Of a stretch of 64,000 nucleotides of DNA, positions 1-13,672 are shown piece by piece. Each line of letters opens with the position of its first letter. Positions within the stretch are counted from its first letter, which is position 1. The stretch is from Blasia pusilla (taxonomy: Eukaryota > Marchantiophyta > Marchantiopsida > Blasiales). The stretch lies in the NCBI GenBank assembly GCA_050084515.1, contig CM114272.1:30566001-30630000 (forward strand), given 5' to 3'. The notes under the pieces were generated by a model. The model worked only from the letters and a program-made list of their open reading frames with translations, did not search any database and was not told the origin of the DNA. Both the position numbers and the translations under genes were made by a program.

Positions 1-369
1 ACATGGATTATCAGCCTAGGAATGGCTAAGCAACATCAGATGTGATTTATACTACTTGCTTTTGAGGCACTTGTGAGCCTCTTACCTATGGAGGCAATAC
101 AAGAAAAGGTTGGAGCAAGGCTATAGGAGATCAAGAGACCAAAGGAGATCAAAAGAGACACCCATGATTTTCTTGGGATGTGTTGTGATCCATGTACATC
201 AGAAGATAGCAGCCACTTCAATTGGTTTGGTGCACAATTTTGATAATCAAGGAATGGCAAGAGTTGAGATGTATGAATTGGCTATAAGTGAGTATTTAAA
301 TACTTTTGGTACTCAAGAGGTTGCATAATAGCAACAAAACCTTGTGCAAGAGAGTCCAGATATAGTCAT

Positions 370-3230
370 AATGGAGACTTAACAACCAAAGATTAGACCC
401 AAGTTGACGAGGAGAGCGACGTCGATTACGTCACTTCTTGAGGAGTTACATGAGTTGTTTTGCATTTAGCATGCATGGTTTGGGTACATTGAAGGGACAA
501 AGGATTTGCATTGAGTTGGATAGTGATACACCAATCTTTCAACAACCCTACAGATATAGTGATATGGAGAGGGTTTTGATTTAAAGGAAGAACCAAGACT
601 TGGTTAAGGTAAGACTACTAAAAATATTGCATGAAGAGTATGCATTTGGCACAATTTTGTTAGCTAAGAAATATGTACATGGAAACTAGACGGATAGGCA
701 TATGTGTGGAAACTATCAACCTATCATTGATAGAAAAAAGTGGATATCTATGCGATTCCCATCTCTCATGAGATCATTGATGCTATTGATTATGTAAGGG
801 TCTTCAATTTATTGGATCTCTAAGCTACATATCATTAACTTCCTCTCACATTGGAGAACAAGTAGAAAACGGAATTGTGGAATATCGATCCTTATAGGAA
901 GCATCATTAGTACTAATGGCATTTCTTACCATTTAGATTGAAAAATACCTCGATAGAGTTTTGAGATTCATATATATAAGTTTTTAGCATATTTGGATTT
1001 TTCTAGGTGTTACATTGATGGCATTATAGACTTCAATTCCATAATTGATGAGCATGAGCAAAACCTAAGGAAGATATTTTGACAACGGGAATTACATGGG
1101 TTGAAGCTATATTTAAGCAAGTGCAAGTTCTTCGGTGATAAGATAGAGTTCTTGTATCACATGATAAATATAGATGGACAGAAAAAACGGCAAAGCCTCT
1201 TATCTTTCTAGAAAGGGTGGATCATTAATGGCAATAGGGGATGAGCATACGGGAGTATTCAAGGATCTTATAGAGACCAATTAGGGAATGTCCTTTCCAA
1301 CTACACATAGATTTGAGAATGTTGGGGCTTAGAGCAGTACTCAACTAGCATGATGTTGAGGGTAGAGAGTTTTTAGTGACTTATTTACGTTAGCCGCTTA
1401 AAAAATCTGCAAAGGCAAAAAAACATCTTGTATGAGGGTAAGTGAAGTAAAGTGCTTAGTTGTAGTGTTGGCTATCACACATTTTAAGTGTTGCTTATTC
1501 AATAATATACCTCTTTACTCTTATTACCCATCACCAACTATTGAACACGGTGATGGAGTTTAAAAAGCCTACAAGGAAGCTTGCTAGATAGACTCTATTG
1601 TTACAAGAGTAATATTTCTTGGTGATATAATGACTTGGGAGATTCAACCAAGAGGCAGATGGATTAAGTTGTAACCTTAAGTTAACGAGATGTTAAAAGA
1701 AACATGTAACATCGTCTTCAACTGCGAGTTGTGATAGAGAGTCACAAGGAACCTTACTTACCGAGATCATTAAGGACGCGATTGATGGTCGAGCTAGATA
1801 TCCAAAGGATATAATAGTCTTGGAGTATCTATGTACAATGAATGCCAAATAATAGAATGAGACTCTACATCCAGCCAAACGGCTTGAATGAAGGAACATG
1901 TGTGTTATAGGTTTGGGTAGATCATAGAGTATAAGTGGTACCTCCTCCATCACCAAGAGCGTGGTTGATGTTGTACGTCTAAGAGCCACTAGGAGTTGGG
2001 GCATTTTGGAGTTATGTAACTTGCTCTGGGTACAATATTGATGGCGTGGGTCGAAAATAGACATACAACACTTTTCCGCCAAATACATGGTATATAATAA
2101 AGTCCCAACATTTTTAATGCTCAGACGCCATAGTTGCATATATCCACAACTAATCATGGATTAAGGATATTGATGGAGTTAAGATTTCTTAGGGTCTAAA
2201 TCATTGACAGAACATCACAACCGATATGTATTGGTAGTTGTGATGATTGATCATATTTCGAAGTGAATAGAGTTGGTTGCATTACAAGATAAAATGGATG
2301 AGGGAGTAGTGTATGCATTCCTAGATTGAGTATTCACTAAGTATTGTGCACTAGCAAAGATCTTGATAAACCAGCATACAAAGTTTTGTAGGTATTTTCA
2401 AGTCTTATGTAAATTTGTGAGTAGACATTGATTCGCCACCATACAACTTTGCAAGATCATCTCAATATGGATGGTCTATGAGAGTGAGTTATATACATGA
2501 TAAAGAGGGTGTGCATAAGTTTGGCTTGTAGAGAGGTCTCCTAGATATTAGGATAGAGAATTTTGGTGGTTGCCGATGGGCTATAGGTTTAGCAAGAAGG
2601 TATCCTTTACATCATTTTTACCTTTCTTTATCTCTATGGACAAGACTTTGATTCACCTACAACCATTTGTCATAATGTTGATGAGGTGTTCAATCTCAAT
2701 GATCCTAATTTATAGATATTAGCATATTCTCAACAAGAAGAGACATTTCAAAGATTCTATGGGATTTGAGTACTTGGCTATTGCATAACATTGGGATAAG
2801 TTGATGCGTGCATATATTAGAGAGGAGGCTATCAACCAATAGTCCACAGGTTCCATTGTGAAGACTCTTTCTATTTGCAATATATGGCACCAACGATGTT
2901 GGATGTTTCATCAAGAGTCCTTTTGTTGGAAGATAATGATGGTATGGTTTGGAAAGATCATATAGGCAATTCTAAGCCATCCCACTTTTCCTATTATTTA
3001 TAGGAGAGTTGATCCAAGCTTGGCAATGATACCTAAAAAGTTACCTTGTATATTGTATAAATCTACTAAGCATACAACCATTATGCTAGTCTATGATGGA
3101 TGCTTGAGAGGGTGGCCCATGGTATGTTTAACGTCACCTCTCACTAGGGTTCCCTAAGAACAATGGATGTCTCTCAAACTTGAGGGTGTCACCTAGAGGG
3201 TCTAATATATCTTGTGCAACTACGTGCCTT
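370..3230 (+). mobile_element. Eroded Ty3/gypsy-type element, copy C (RT to PHD)
   Basis: Translating the plus strand with many frameshifts recovers the same order as elements A and B. A segment at about 375-570 matches the pre-RT linker and start of RT (the LGTLKGPGIRIEL-like stretch followed by FQ.PYRYSDME). RT and RNase H remnants follow. An integrase remnant at about 2410-2500 matches the HRTTSRDHP region. A PHD-like tail at about 3090-3170 keeps YDGC.RGW and LTSPLTRVP. It is scrambled by stops and indels and is AT-shifted relative to A and B, as expected for an old methylated copy. Bases 1-370 are probably its upstream linker, but I could not align them to A or B. No terminal unit or target duplication is visible. 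Confidence 0.75.
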
Positions 3231-6200
3231 TAAAGTGATCCTTTGCTATTATTATTTTTTTCATTATTCTAACCATTTTTAATCTCTAATTAAATTTCTA
3301 CTAGTATAATAATATTAGTTAGTGAGCCCATACGATGCACAATTTTTCTAAAAATCCAACCTTCTTTCTTTACACCTCGAGTCTTTTCTTAATTATTTTC
3401 TTCTTACCTCTTCATTCAAGTATCCCATCCCCATTTATTCATTTCAAGAAATGAAAAATCTCCAATCCTTCACCCTTCCTTATAGAAAAAGTGAATCTTC
3501 ACCCTTTCACCTTCCTTTTTACGACCTCTCCAAGCTCTTATTGTTTTTTTTCCTGGCCATTTAGACTATCCACGTGTCTTATGCACATATATGTTAATTT
3601 CTTTCTTCTCCACCCGTCTCAAAGGCCGCACACTGGTTTAATCCTAAACCCCTTCACCTTGTACAAATTAGCTTCCCTGCTTTCATCTCCTTAATCTCTA
3701 ATGTGTAAATCTACTTTTAATTTAACTAAAAATACCCCAAAACCCCCCTTATAAGCTTGCCTTGTTTTGGAAGAAGGAAATAAAGAAAAACCCTCACTAC
3801 ACCCTACTCAAATATCCCCTAATCTCCTTTTATGCCCTCTCCTTTCTTTCTTGATTCCTCTCTTATTGACTTACATTTCTTCTACTTAAATACGGATTTG
3901 CATATAGAAATCTCTAATTTTTTTAATTTTATTTGAGAGTGTTTCTTTTGTTTTTTTAAGCCACTCACATGAATCATACAAGGATCTTATCATCACAAAG
4001 AGGCATCTTGTTTTAATAGAATATATTTATTTTGGATTTTAACAACCCTTTCCGCATTAAAATTAAATTTAAAAATAACACATATTTTTCAAGAAGATAT
4101 AGTTCATAAAAATAGAAGACATACAATAAAAAGGATCAAATGGATGTAAATTAAAAGATTGGATATAGTCCATATGAATAGAAAATAAAACACAAATATA
4201 TGCTAATCAAAGGTGCAATGTGGTTGATAGACATATTTTATTCTCATAGAAGAGATCAAATAAAAGTCAAAAACTTATCTTCTTTTTGAATAATGTATCT
4301 TAAACTTTCTTATCATGATGATGATATTCAAATATCTTTCACTCCATGCTTATATTTTATTGTAACACAAGCAATTATCATATCTAACCCAATCCCTTGT
4401 ATATGATTTTTATTATATGTGAAATAAAATTACATTTGATTCAGAAGGATGAGTCAAATAAACATGTACTCTATCCCAACATCTTCAGTAGCAACTGTTC
4501 CAACACGGTCAAGCATGCCTCTATCATCCAATGGTATTTCAATTTTCTTATAAGTTACCCTTTCTTAATTTTCTCCTCAAATTATGCACTTTACCTACCA
4601 AAGCTTTATAAATATACCCTCTCTCCATGTTGTAGGAACTCCTCTCATCTTTTTTTCTCTTTTTCTAGATGTTATAACCTTAGAGGTAGAAGATTATAAA
4701 TCCTCCATATTATACAATACTAGTGGGCAGTCCATGCCATACACGGAAGGGAAGGAACTAATCATACCAAAAATTTTCTTGCTGCCCATATAGAGAGAAA
4801 CATTTTCTTGCTGCCCGGTTGCCACATGTCAAATAGAGAGGTATTTATAAATCAAGAACATACTCTCCAATATTAAACAACATTGCATATGTACTACCAA
4901 TAACCAATATACATGATGCTCTTGGTACGTTTGAAGGTTGCAAAAGAGGTTTGGAAATACTAAATATCAATGACCGTTTCATTCTTAATAGTCCGTCTTT
5001 TGAAAGTAAAAGATTACTTATAAGTTGGTTCACTATTGAGGATTTATTTTTTGTTTCCACTCATATGTCATAGTAGGATCAACTTTTCCAACATTATCTC
5101 CTTTTACATAATCATGGATTATCTTACTCAAAACATATCTCAAATTACCTCTAACTACATCAACATCAATTAAACCATCATTTATAGTATTTCCATGACT
5201 CGGAAGATCCAATGGAGCATTGGGTTCATTCCATAAGTTTGACTCTAAGGAAGAGTGAATTAATATAATTTAATCATTCCAAATCCTTTCCCTTATAACA
5301 TGCTCATTTTACAAGAGTGTTGCTTCATAACCACTTCAAGATGTGGATAAAAAATTCCAACTCTTGGAAATCTCACAACTAAGTTATTTTCTCCACCTTC
5401 CATGGCTTCTCCCAAAATATTCAATGAAGCTCCTTGCAAGAAAAATGAGGAAGCATCTCCAATATACCGCAAACCTTCCTTGCCGCTTACAAAGTTTGTC
5501 GATACTAATGGTACACTATTGCAATATTCCAAATTTTTCAATTGGAATAGATGATAGATTGTCTTCAAGCTTTCCAATTGTTAGATGAGTTATATAGTAA
5601 TACTTGCCTTCATTGTTATATAGCCTTAAAATTTTTGTAAAAAGGAATGGCCATGAATGGTTGCAATATTCAAGAACCAACCTAGGAAATTAAATAGAAA
5701 TATAAATTTCAAGTATTTTATTTTAATTCTAGATGTGAAATCTCATTTCTCTTGAAAAAAAATTAACGTCTTCTTTCCATTCATATCCATGTTCTTATTG
5801 AGTTTTGGTAGTTTTGGACAAAATGGGTGGACTCTTTTGATATACCATTATAATATCCAAAAAGCTTCAAGTGGAATACAATATTTATTGTCTTCATACT
5901 TCCCAAGTGTTACATGTATTATATGGTAATACATATATTCATTTTTGGATTTCCTTGGAATTTTGGGCAACAAGGAACAACCATCAAAAGTGATAGAATC
6001 GATGATTAAATTCTTCAAAAACACTTGGAAATATAATACAAATCTAAATCAAGATTTTGGGTATTCTAGTTTTTATTCCAGATGTAATATGAAATCCCCT
6101 TTCCCTTGAAAAAATTTACATCTTCTCACCATATCTATCCATATCCCCACTTTAATATTTTTGGTGAAATTTTTGGATTTTAATAGTATATCATTGTAAT

Positions 6201-7290
6201 ATTCGACCGATTCAAATAGAATACACTAGTGATTGTCTTCATATACCCCAATTAGTTATAAGTTGTATGATAATACCTATGTGAACCGTTGGATTGCCTG
6301 AGAATTTTAATTATACGATGGGGATTGACCATGAATGTGATATAATCAACAATTGCAATCCTTAAGAACTAGCCTTGGAAATAAAATAAAACTTTAAACC
6401 AGTATTTTGGCTATTAATTTTTAATTTTAGATGTACAATTTCATTTTCTTAAAAAAAGACATCTTTACGGCCTCTATATACACTCGTTTTTTTTTTTTCA
6501 CTATCTAACCTATCTACGTGTCCTTCATACAAGTATAGTAACTAAATCTCCTCACAAATCCCCCACCCCCCTTCCTCCCCGCCCCCTTCTCAAGACCGTA
6601 CGTTAGTTTCAATATATCTATCCTTGTCGATCTCGACTAAATTTTAACATTCTTTGACAAAAATTTTGGATTTGAATATTATATGAATATAACATTAAAA
6701 TTTTCTCAAATGGAATTCATTGTCGATACTCTTTACCTATCACAATTGTTATATGAATTATAAAATATAATATATGTTCACCATTGGATTTCCATAAAAT
6801 ATAATTCATGGAATAAGAAATGAGCATGAATATGATATATTGTATCATTAAAATAATGAGCATTGAGAATAAAGTAAAACTTTTTATAAGGAAAAATTTT
6901 AATCAATAATTACTTCTAGATGTGAGTTCCCCTTTTCCGATAAAAGAAAAGGCTTATTTTTTTTAATGTATAAATATAAAAAAGAGGAAGAAACTAAGAA
7001 TTATTTTATATTTACATAAAGTAATGCGTTGCATCATAGTATATCTCAATCCCTTTCATAAGTATTCTATTATTTATTTGTAATGAATTTCCAAATTATT
7101 TATTGGACCCCATATTATAATAGGTCCCCCCTCCCAAAAAACAGGTAAGGGGAGGTAGTTTGGGTTTAGGCCTAGCCACTAATTTCTTAATTATAATTTT
7201 CCATCCTTTTTTAATTTATATTTTAAAAGCCTCCTTTCACCGGATTTACTATTTCAAGCGAAGATGGAATATGCTCATATGAAACATACC
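3231..7290. other. AT-rich intergenic DNA, no gene seen
   Basis: This stretch is AT-rich with C/T-rich patches (for example 3360-3900 and 6480-6600). Only short chance reading frames occur and none shows a recognisable domain. A diverged tandem array occupies roughly 5480-6960 and is listed separately. Confidence 0.6.
5480..6960. repeat. Diverged AT-rich tandem array, about four units
   Basis: A recognisable block recurs four times in the same order. It consists of an 'ATT.CAA.T.GAATA' segment, then ATTGTCTTCA or a variant (at about 5558, 5886, 6231 and 6719), then a segment about 60 bases later with 'TAATA..T' and 'TTGGATTTCC', then 'AACTAGCCTTGGAAATAAA' and 'TCTAGATGTGA..TC'. Spacing is about 330, 345 and 490 bases. 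The last interval is lengthened by a C/T-rich insert at 6480-6620. The units are strongly diverged, so the array is old. No coding capacity is seen. Confidence 0.6.
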
Positions 7291-7399
7291 CTCAAGGTAC
7301 AAAATGTACTTGTAATAAGTAGTTATAGGTGTAGACTTGCTTGAGTAACATTGATGATAGGAAGGTGATTAATGATGGGGCCAAATGAAAACTAAGACT

Positions 7400-7560
7400 T
7401 TTTGCTGTTAGCATTACATATGTGTATGTCATGGTGGGAATGGATATGTGGCTATCTACACTTAAAGGGATCAAACCGCTAGCTAGAAGAATGACTAGAA
7501 ACTTCTTTTTGTGGCATGATTGTATGTGTTTGCACAATTTATGATTGAGTATGGTATCTC
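7400..7560 (+). repeat. Remnant of the Ty3-family 3' untranslated region
   Basis: The segment starting at GTATGTCATGGTGGGAATGG follows, base by base with about 25% difference, the reverse complement of the region just beyond the PHD finger of element A (about 11940-12030): a conserved 'TGGCTATCT', then 'GGGA.C.AACC', then a stretch ending near the polypurine tract. Traces of the terminal sequence continue to about 7870. It is plus-oriented like copy C and may be its displaced 3' end. Confidence 0.5.
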
Positions 7561-8199
7561 ATATTTAGGAGTGTATCGATGGTGATAATTAATGACATAT
7601 ATTTTGTAGTGATGTATGTGGAAGTGCGTGGGTGTGGTCCGAATCTCTCACCATAAGACTGGGTTCTACTTAACAATTATGAGAGTTATGGACTTTTTTT
7701 TTTAAATGTATGTGTGCTTGTTAATTTCTCATTTCTTATTAGTGTCAAAATGTTTTTGTACATGATGGTCTATGTATATGAAATCCGTGATTGAGTATGG
7801 TGTCTTCTATTTAGGAGTATAAGGATAGTTACAACGATGTATGTTATTTAGCAATTTATATACATACGATTGGGCTAAGATTGAATTTGGAGAAAATGGT
7901 ATAATAAAGATCCATGTATATCTTCCTTGAGGATATTGTGCAGAAATGCAAACTTGGCATCATATTGATATACACGCCAACACTTTGATCTCGTCATAAC
8001 TAGAACAATCCAAACAATCATCATCCTTGCAGTAGGGAAAAAAAGATCTTATAGTAATCAAAACTTTTAATTTGTAAGCAATCTTGTGCAACCAATCTTG
8101 CTTTGAGATTATCAAAAATAGTTTATGACTTCTACTCAGTCTTGTATACCTAATTGGTGTGAAATATCTCAATTCTCTTTTGCTTGTCAACTAGATTTC

Positions 8200-11100
8200 A
8201 AATTTTATTCCTAATAATAATATCCATCTTCGTGTACATAGCCTCTCTCTAATAAAAATCAAGAAGAGCTTCATCAAAGCCCTTAGGTTATTCCACCTTA
8301 AAAATCTTAGTCATTAAGGTCGGCCAAGTTGATAAGAAGTGTGGAAGCTCTATGTTGCTACTCAAATATCTTGGGTCTCCCAAGATGTGTAGCTACTTCA
8401 TGAATTTTTGGTGGACCCCTACCATCCAAGAGTTATTTTGTTCACTTGGGTATAATGACCATGGTGAAAGATCAGCCTATTCTTTGTACTCATTACCAAA
8501 TTTTTTATGTTGATGATTTGGTATTAGCATTAATGATATATTATGGTTGGTTGTCTCTTTGTTTGAGGATATCATGGATCAACCTATTAATACCCTTCAT
8601 TTGATAAATTTGTTCTTACAACACCATATCATGGCTCATAGCATCAAGATACCAAAAGCGATAAGCTTTATACTTATCAGTATATCCCATGAAGATTCAT
8701 GCTCGTGGAATCAAACTTGGTACTAGAACAATGTATACAAAGAAATCACTACCAAAAAAATTCAAGTGTTGGATCAATGGTACCTTACTTGAGTTTCCTT
8801 TATGAGGAGTGTTTGCCTACACTAATTTGGTAGAATTTCTATTTACAACCCCAACTTAAAGCCCTTAATTTAGGTACCCTTTATGGCGAGTCCACAACAC
8901 CATGTTGTTTTTAGTTGTAGTAGAATGATCCACCACATGAATCTCATGACATGGCCCAATAAAATTATAGACCACTTTGTACTTTTTACATGTTGTGCGG
9001 ATATTATGTATTAAGACTATTTGATTTCTTTTGTATTATAGTATAATGTCTTGTTGAGCTATAATAGACTACTCAATTCTCCACCACGGAAAATAGAGAA
9101 GTCTCGATAGGGTAGAAATATTTGTGGAGTCCATACGAGTGGATTTAATATCAATAAGAAGAGGGAAACAATCTCTTTCGAAGGCCCCAGTAAAAAAAGT
9201 TGTTTGGAGGAAGAAACATGACACCAAGATACCAAGATAGGTGCCATAACGTTAACTCGAGCATTCGAGGCCTCCAAACTTCGTAGTAGCCCAAATTTGA
9301 GTAGCCCTCATATCCGACGGCCACCACGTCTTCTCTAGGTGCATTCAACTTTGTGTATCTAACTAGTAAAGTGTCTCTATACCCAAATTCTGTTTTAACA
9401 CCCATCGGATTAGTATAGTTCTCAATTTCTACACGACACTACCTCATTAGGTGCATTCAACTCTATTTTAACACCCATCGTATTAGTATTCTCTTATCCA
9501 ATGTCTGTTTTAACACCAATTGTATTTGTACAATAGAGGAAATATGTCTTGTTCACGCTAACGTGTCTTTGCGACTTATATAGAAAACTACTATACTCTC
9601 CAATGCCGACGCCACAACATTTGAAATTGGGTGTTAACAACACCCAATTCTTGTACACATTTTATAACTTTTAAATATTTGTTCAATGTGCGCTTATGTA
9701 TATCGATGTAATTTATTTTTTATAGTTATATTTTCGTATTGTTATTTGTAAGACCCCATCTTTTGAGGCCACCACACTAGTTATATGTAAATTCTAGTAC
9801 TAACAACTTTAGCCCAAGAGTATCATGCCAAAGTCATCTCCAATATTATTAGGTTTTGATGTCCATAAAACTCTATTTTATTAAAATAAATGGAGTTTTT
9901 TTACAAAAAAATTGTTTTGGTATATGTGTTGCAGTTAATCACCATTTGGATTCCCTGTCTTGGTAGATATTTGGGAATGATTTTTTAAAGAATGCACGTC
10001 TTAATCTACGGAAAGTTTCAATACCTTCTTTTCTATCTCATTCTCAACCAACTGGTGCCGTACTTTAAAACCTCCAAAAGCAGTGGCCTTATCTTGAAAT
10101 AAATACACCTAAATATTCCTATCCTAATTGCTAAAAATTAGAATAAAGTATGAAAAACCACCTAATGCTACATTATACATTTTTCCACATAGATGAACAT
10201 ATATCATCTCTAGAGGAGCCTTTGGTATGTTTCTTAACTCTTATGGGAAGTTGTGTTAGTGTTGCTAGCCCATCATACAAGGTTCATATATATCTGACAT
10301 TCCAAAATTTTTTAAATGAATCATAGAGCATCACATATTTCTGCATCTTACAAAGTAGAGGGAAGCTTAAAGGACCAAATCTCATATGTAATGGCTTACT
10401 AGAGGCAAGATCGCTACTTACACTTGTTGTGAAAACAAACAACTCATAGATATTTTTCCATGTTAGATAATTTCTCCCACAACTTTTCCTTTGGCATCCT
10501 CAATAATTTCTCCAAATTTATTGAATCAAACTTCTCAATTACAACAATATAGTAATGTAATTAAAAAACATTTTCTCTTCAAATTTGGTAAACACAATAC
10601 ATTGAACAATTTTTTCTCATCTCCCTTTTTATGAGATAAGGAAACTATGACTTTATCTTCTAATAGGTACTTTGCATTATTTCCAAAAACAACAACAATG
10701 GGATCTTGTAGAGGTTGGAAGGAGCTATATTAGTCCTTTTGATAGGTCATATGCCTAGATGGTCCACTATCAAGTGTCTATGTGTCTTCACTTTTAGACT
10801 TAGAAGAGTGTTAATCTTATGTGCATAACTGTTTGATTTTTGCCCAAACATCTACCTAGATACGGTTTCCCGATTGAAGAACCATGAATCACAGACAATA
10901 TCTATCTACGGCGTTTCGCCTTTGAACTTCAATTTCTCTAAAATTTCCAAACTCCTTCCACCGAGGCTACAATCTTGGATAAGATGATCTATCCTACCAT
11001 AATAGAAGTATTTATAGGCTTTCTTTAGAAATTTCTTTTTGAAATTAGAATTAGAATACTTATCCTTCCTCTTACTTGTTGGTAGTAAATGCAACATCGA

Positions 11101-11770
11101 TCATTTTCCTCTCTACTTTGAAGCACATATACTCTTCTACCAACATTACATCATGCATACATTTTTCAAAATTAGTAGTATGGATCTTACTTATGTATTC
11201 AATATTGTGACCAAACTATTAAATATCACAAGAAAAATCCTTATGCGATAATAAGCCAAATCTTCACTTGACTTCAAAATCCTCACTTACACCACTATTT
11301 CGTCAAGATTCTTTATCCTCATCAAATTTATATGGGCTTTCTCTTTCTTAAAAGTTCTCAAATGAAAGCTAATCCTCCATACTGCAAATAGAAATCTTAT
11401 TCCTAGTTTCATGTTGAATCTTGAGACTCTTCCATGCCTCACCAACCATGGTTGTATGTTGAATGAGAATCATGACAGAACCGATAATATTTATAATAAT
11501 ATTTAATACATAAGGCCTCAAAATTCTTGCATTTTCACACTAGTAACAATATAGGATCAATATATAAAATTATGGCATAGCTACAAAACTCAAAATATCT
11601 AGTGGATTCAAATTGGATTCAACCCATGTGATCGTCTCCCAAATAACAAATGATTGAAGGATAATTATCATTTTGATCGTATAAATTGTATAGTTAGACC
11701 CATCTAACTTCCCTTCATCCAACCAAAGAGGATGAGCATGAAATGACAAAGAAATAACTGTCATCCATAA
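8200..11770 (-). mobile_element. Eroded Ty1/copia element
   Basis: Several diagnostic pieces appear in copia order on the minus strand. A gag N-terminus with KLDGSNYTIY lies near 11700. A gag zinc knuckle remnant (YFYYGRIDHLIQDC, one Cys changed) lies near 11000. A GAG-pre-integrase segment with RFGHLSFPSLCKMQKY, continuing into PLEMIYVHLCGKM, lies at about 10440-10190. The integrase/RT boundary FFGSDFFVYI followed by FMGYTDKYKAYRFW lies at about 8760-8640. Stops and indels are frequent, and a repeat-rich segment at about 9050-9660 interrupts it. No LTR pair was found. It is clearly older than the copia copy at 18778-23709. Confidence 0.7.
9330..9560. repeat. Short imperfect direct repeats inside the eroded copia element
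   Basis: The phrase TAGGTGCATTCAACT occurs near 9338 and 9448. The phrase TTTTAACACC(C/A)AT(C/T)G occurs near 9393, 9467 and 9508, each time followed by 'TATTAGTA' or similar. The spacing is irregular, roughly 40-110 bases. No function is apparent. Confidence 0.5.
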
Positions 11771-11827
11771 AAAAAATTCGTACATTATAGATTGCTAAAT
11801 ACAAATTTTGGGAAAACATATGTCTCT

Positions 11828-11831
11828 CATA
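11828..11831. repeat. Target site duplication of element A, left copy (CATA)
   Basis: CATA lies immediately before the TGTCGTGC end of element A. The same four bases follow the other end at 26426-26429. Four bases alone could match by chance (1 in 256), but two other units of this family in the window are also flanked by exact 4-bp duplications. Confidence 0.65.
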
Positions 11832-11945
11832 TGTCGTGCGCATACACATCGCTACACAACATACATCGCTGTCACCAAACACGCATGATCCCATGCTAAC
11901 TCATGGCATCCAAACAACGAGACAAGAAGTACCAAAATATCTCCA
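11832..11945 (-). repeat. 3' terminal unit (B-type) of element A
   Basis: On the minus strand this is TGGAGATATTTTGGTAC... ending in GCGCACGACA. It starts with TG directly after the polypurine tract and ends with CA at the target duplication. The same sequence forms the last 130 bases of the solo unit at 35938-36574 and is also found split at 45425-45459 and 55072-55158. Confidence 0.75.
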
Positions 11946-11957
11946 ATCGCCCCCCTA
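11946..11957 (-). promoter_or_regulatory. Polypurine tract of element A
   Basis: The minus-strand sequence TAGGGGGGCGAT immediately precedes the 3' terminal unit, where the plus-strand primer of a retrotransposon is expected. The equivalent position in element B reads TTAGGGGGCGAG. Confidence 0.6.
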
Positions 11958-12127
11958 GTTGGTGGTTAGGTCCCTCTAACTCCAGATAGCCATCTATCCC
12001 TACCTACCATGACATACATTTCTCGGACGCTAAGAGCAAGAAGGCCGGGTGCTCATGTGGCCCCATCGTTAGTCGCCTCCTTGTCATCCATGTCACAGAC
12101 ACAAGTCGGAATATAGAACTACCTTCT

Positions 12128-13672
12128 CTATGTACATCTGGGACACATCCATCGTCCGTGAGGAACCCTAGTGAGAGGTGGCGTCAAACATGCCATATGC
12201 CATCCTCTCGAACACCCATCACAGATTAGCATCGTGGCCGCACCACGGGCAGAACCACACAACATACAACGCAAGCCTGCAGGAACTACTGCTAAGCTCG
12301 GATCTACTGTACCATCAATGTTAGGAAGGTGACATGGCGCACAATTACGCACATGGTCCTTCCATACCATACCATCCCGTCCCTCCAGCAAGAGAACACC
12401 CGATGGCAAAATGTCACGCACTCTCAGGATAGTGCGCCCTGCAGTCACATCCAACGTCGTCGGTGCCGTCTGCTGCAAGTAGACATAATCTCCCTGATGA
12501 AACCTCCGGATAGTTGGTCGATAACCACCACCTCGAATAGTTGCATACCTCAACGTATCCCAATGTTGTGCAATCGCCAAGTTCTCAAACGCCATGGGCA
12601 TCACTCTCTGAAATAACTCAGCCCTCTGAGAACATGCTTGCACCCATACATCTGGGTCATCAAGGTTCAGCACCTCACCAAAGATCTCGGCGAATGGCGG
12701 CGAGTAAATCTTGCTCTCGGCCATAAAGTAGCAAGTACGGTGAAAGAGACGCTAAGGATGCCTCGCTCGCTCTTGAATCTGTATCCCATTGCCAACCATG
12801 GCAACTGGAGGTCCCAATCTCCTAGGTGACCTCTCTGCAAGCCATACTTGCGTAAACCCCTCTTCACCGTTTGCACAACTCTCTCCGCTAATCCATCCGC
12901 CTCAGGATGATCTCGCGAAGTCGTGCGGTGGTCGATCGGCCGATCACACAAGGCTTGGAACTCACCGCGAAACTTCGGTACCTGGTGCATCAAACACCTC
13001 AGCCGGTGCGCCATAATGACTCAAAGACTTTCCAAGGAAGGCATAAGCTACTCCCTCACTCGCTTTGTCAGGCAATGCAACCAACTCGATCCACTTCGAG
13101 AAGTGCTCGACCATCACCAACACATAACGACTGTGACGCTCTCTCAAGGGCAAAGGTCCTGCAAAATCTAAACTCCATCTATATCCTAAGCCCATGATCG
13201 GTAATGGATGCAACTGTGGAGTCGGAGCATTGAACAATGCTCGGACCCGATCACACACCATGCACCTGGCAACAAACTACTGAACGTCAGTCTGCATGCC
13301 TCGCCACCAATACTGAATCTGGAGCAAGCTATACGTCCGCTTCACCCCAAAGTGACCCAACTCCTCGTGGGCATGCTGCACTAGTCGTGCTCTCAACGAA
13401 GGATGCGGCACTACGCGTACTCTGACATCCTCCCAAACCCTCAAAACATGTGTCCCCTCCCAACGGAACCGTCTGGCCCGCTGTAGGATCCGATCCCGCT
13501 CTCTAGCATCCATGGTGCTTGCAAGGTCGCCGATGCGAAGGTACTCTAAGACTCCTCCATCATCATGAATATCTCGGCCACTTGTCGTGTCCTCACTGGC
13601 CTCGGGATCCAAGGACTCTCCACTAGACCTCGCCATCAAAGTCTCCATACTCTGGCTCTCCATAGCCCACAT
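12128..13672 (-). pseudogene. Element A integrase with C-terminal PHD finger
   Basis: The zinc-binding head is visible as H.HEELGHFG...YWWRGM followed by CMVCDR (HHCC). The catalytic core begins with GYRWSLDFAGP, which carries the first Asp. The second Asp block is shifted out of frame in A, but TDQGTEF is readable in element B. The Glu block HRTTSRDHPEADGLAERVV is present near 12910. The last 198 codons form one open frame: an integrase C-terminal domain (GDYVYL...HVRNCAPCHLPN) and then a complete C4HC3 PHD finger in the final 48 residues, with spacing C-x2-C-x11-C-x2-C-x4-H-x2-C-x14-C-x2-C, ending WMCPRCT. A PHD finger could direct integration to chromatin with particular histone H3 marks, which is an inference from the family. 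Frameshifts near 13000 and 13280 break the gene. Confidence 0.85.
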
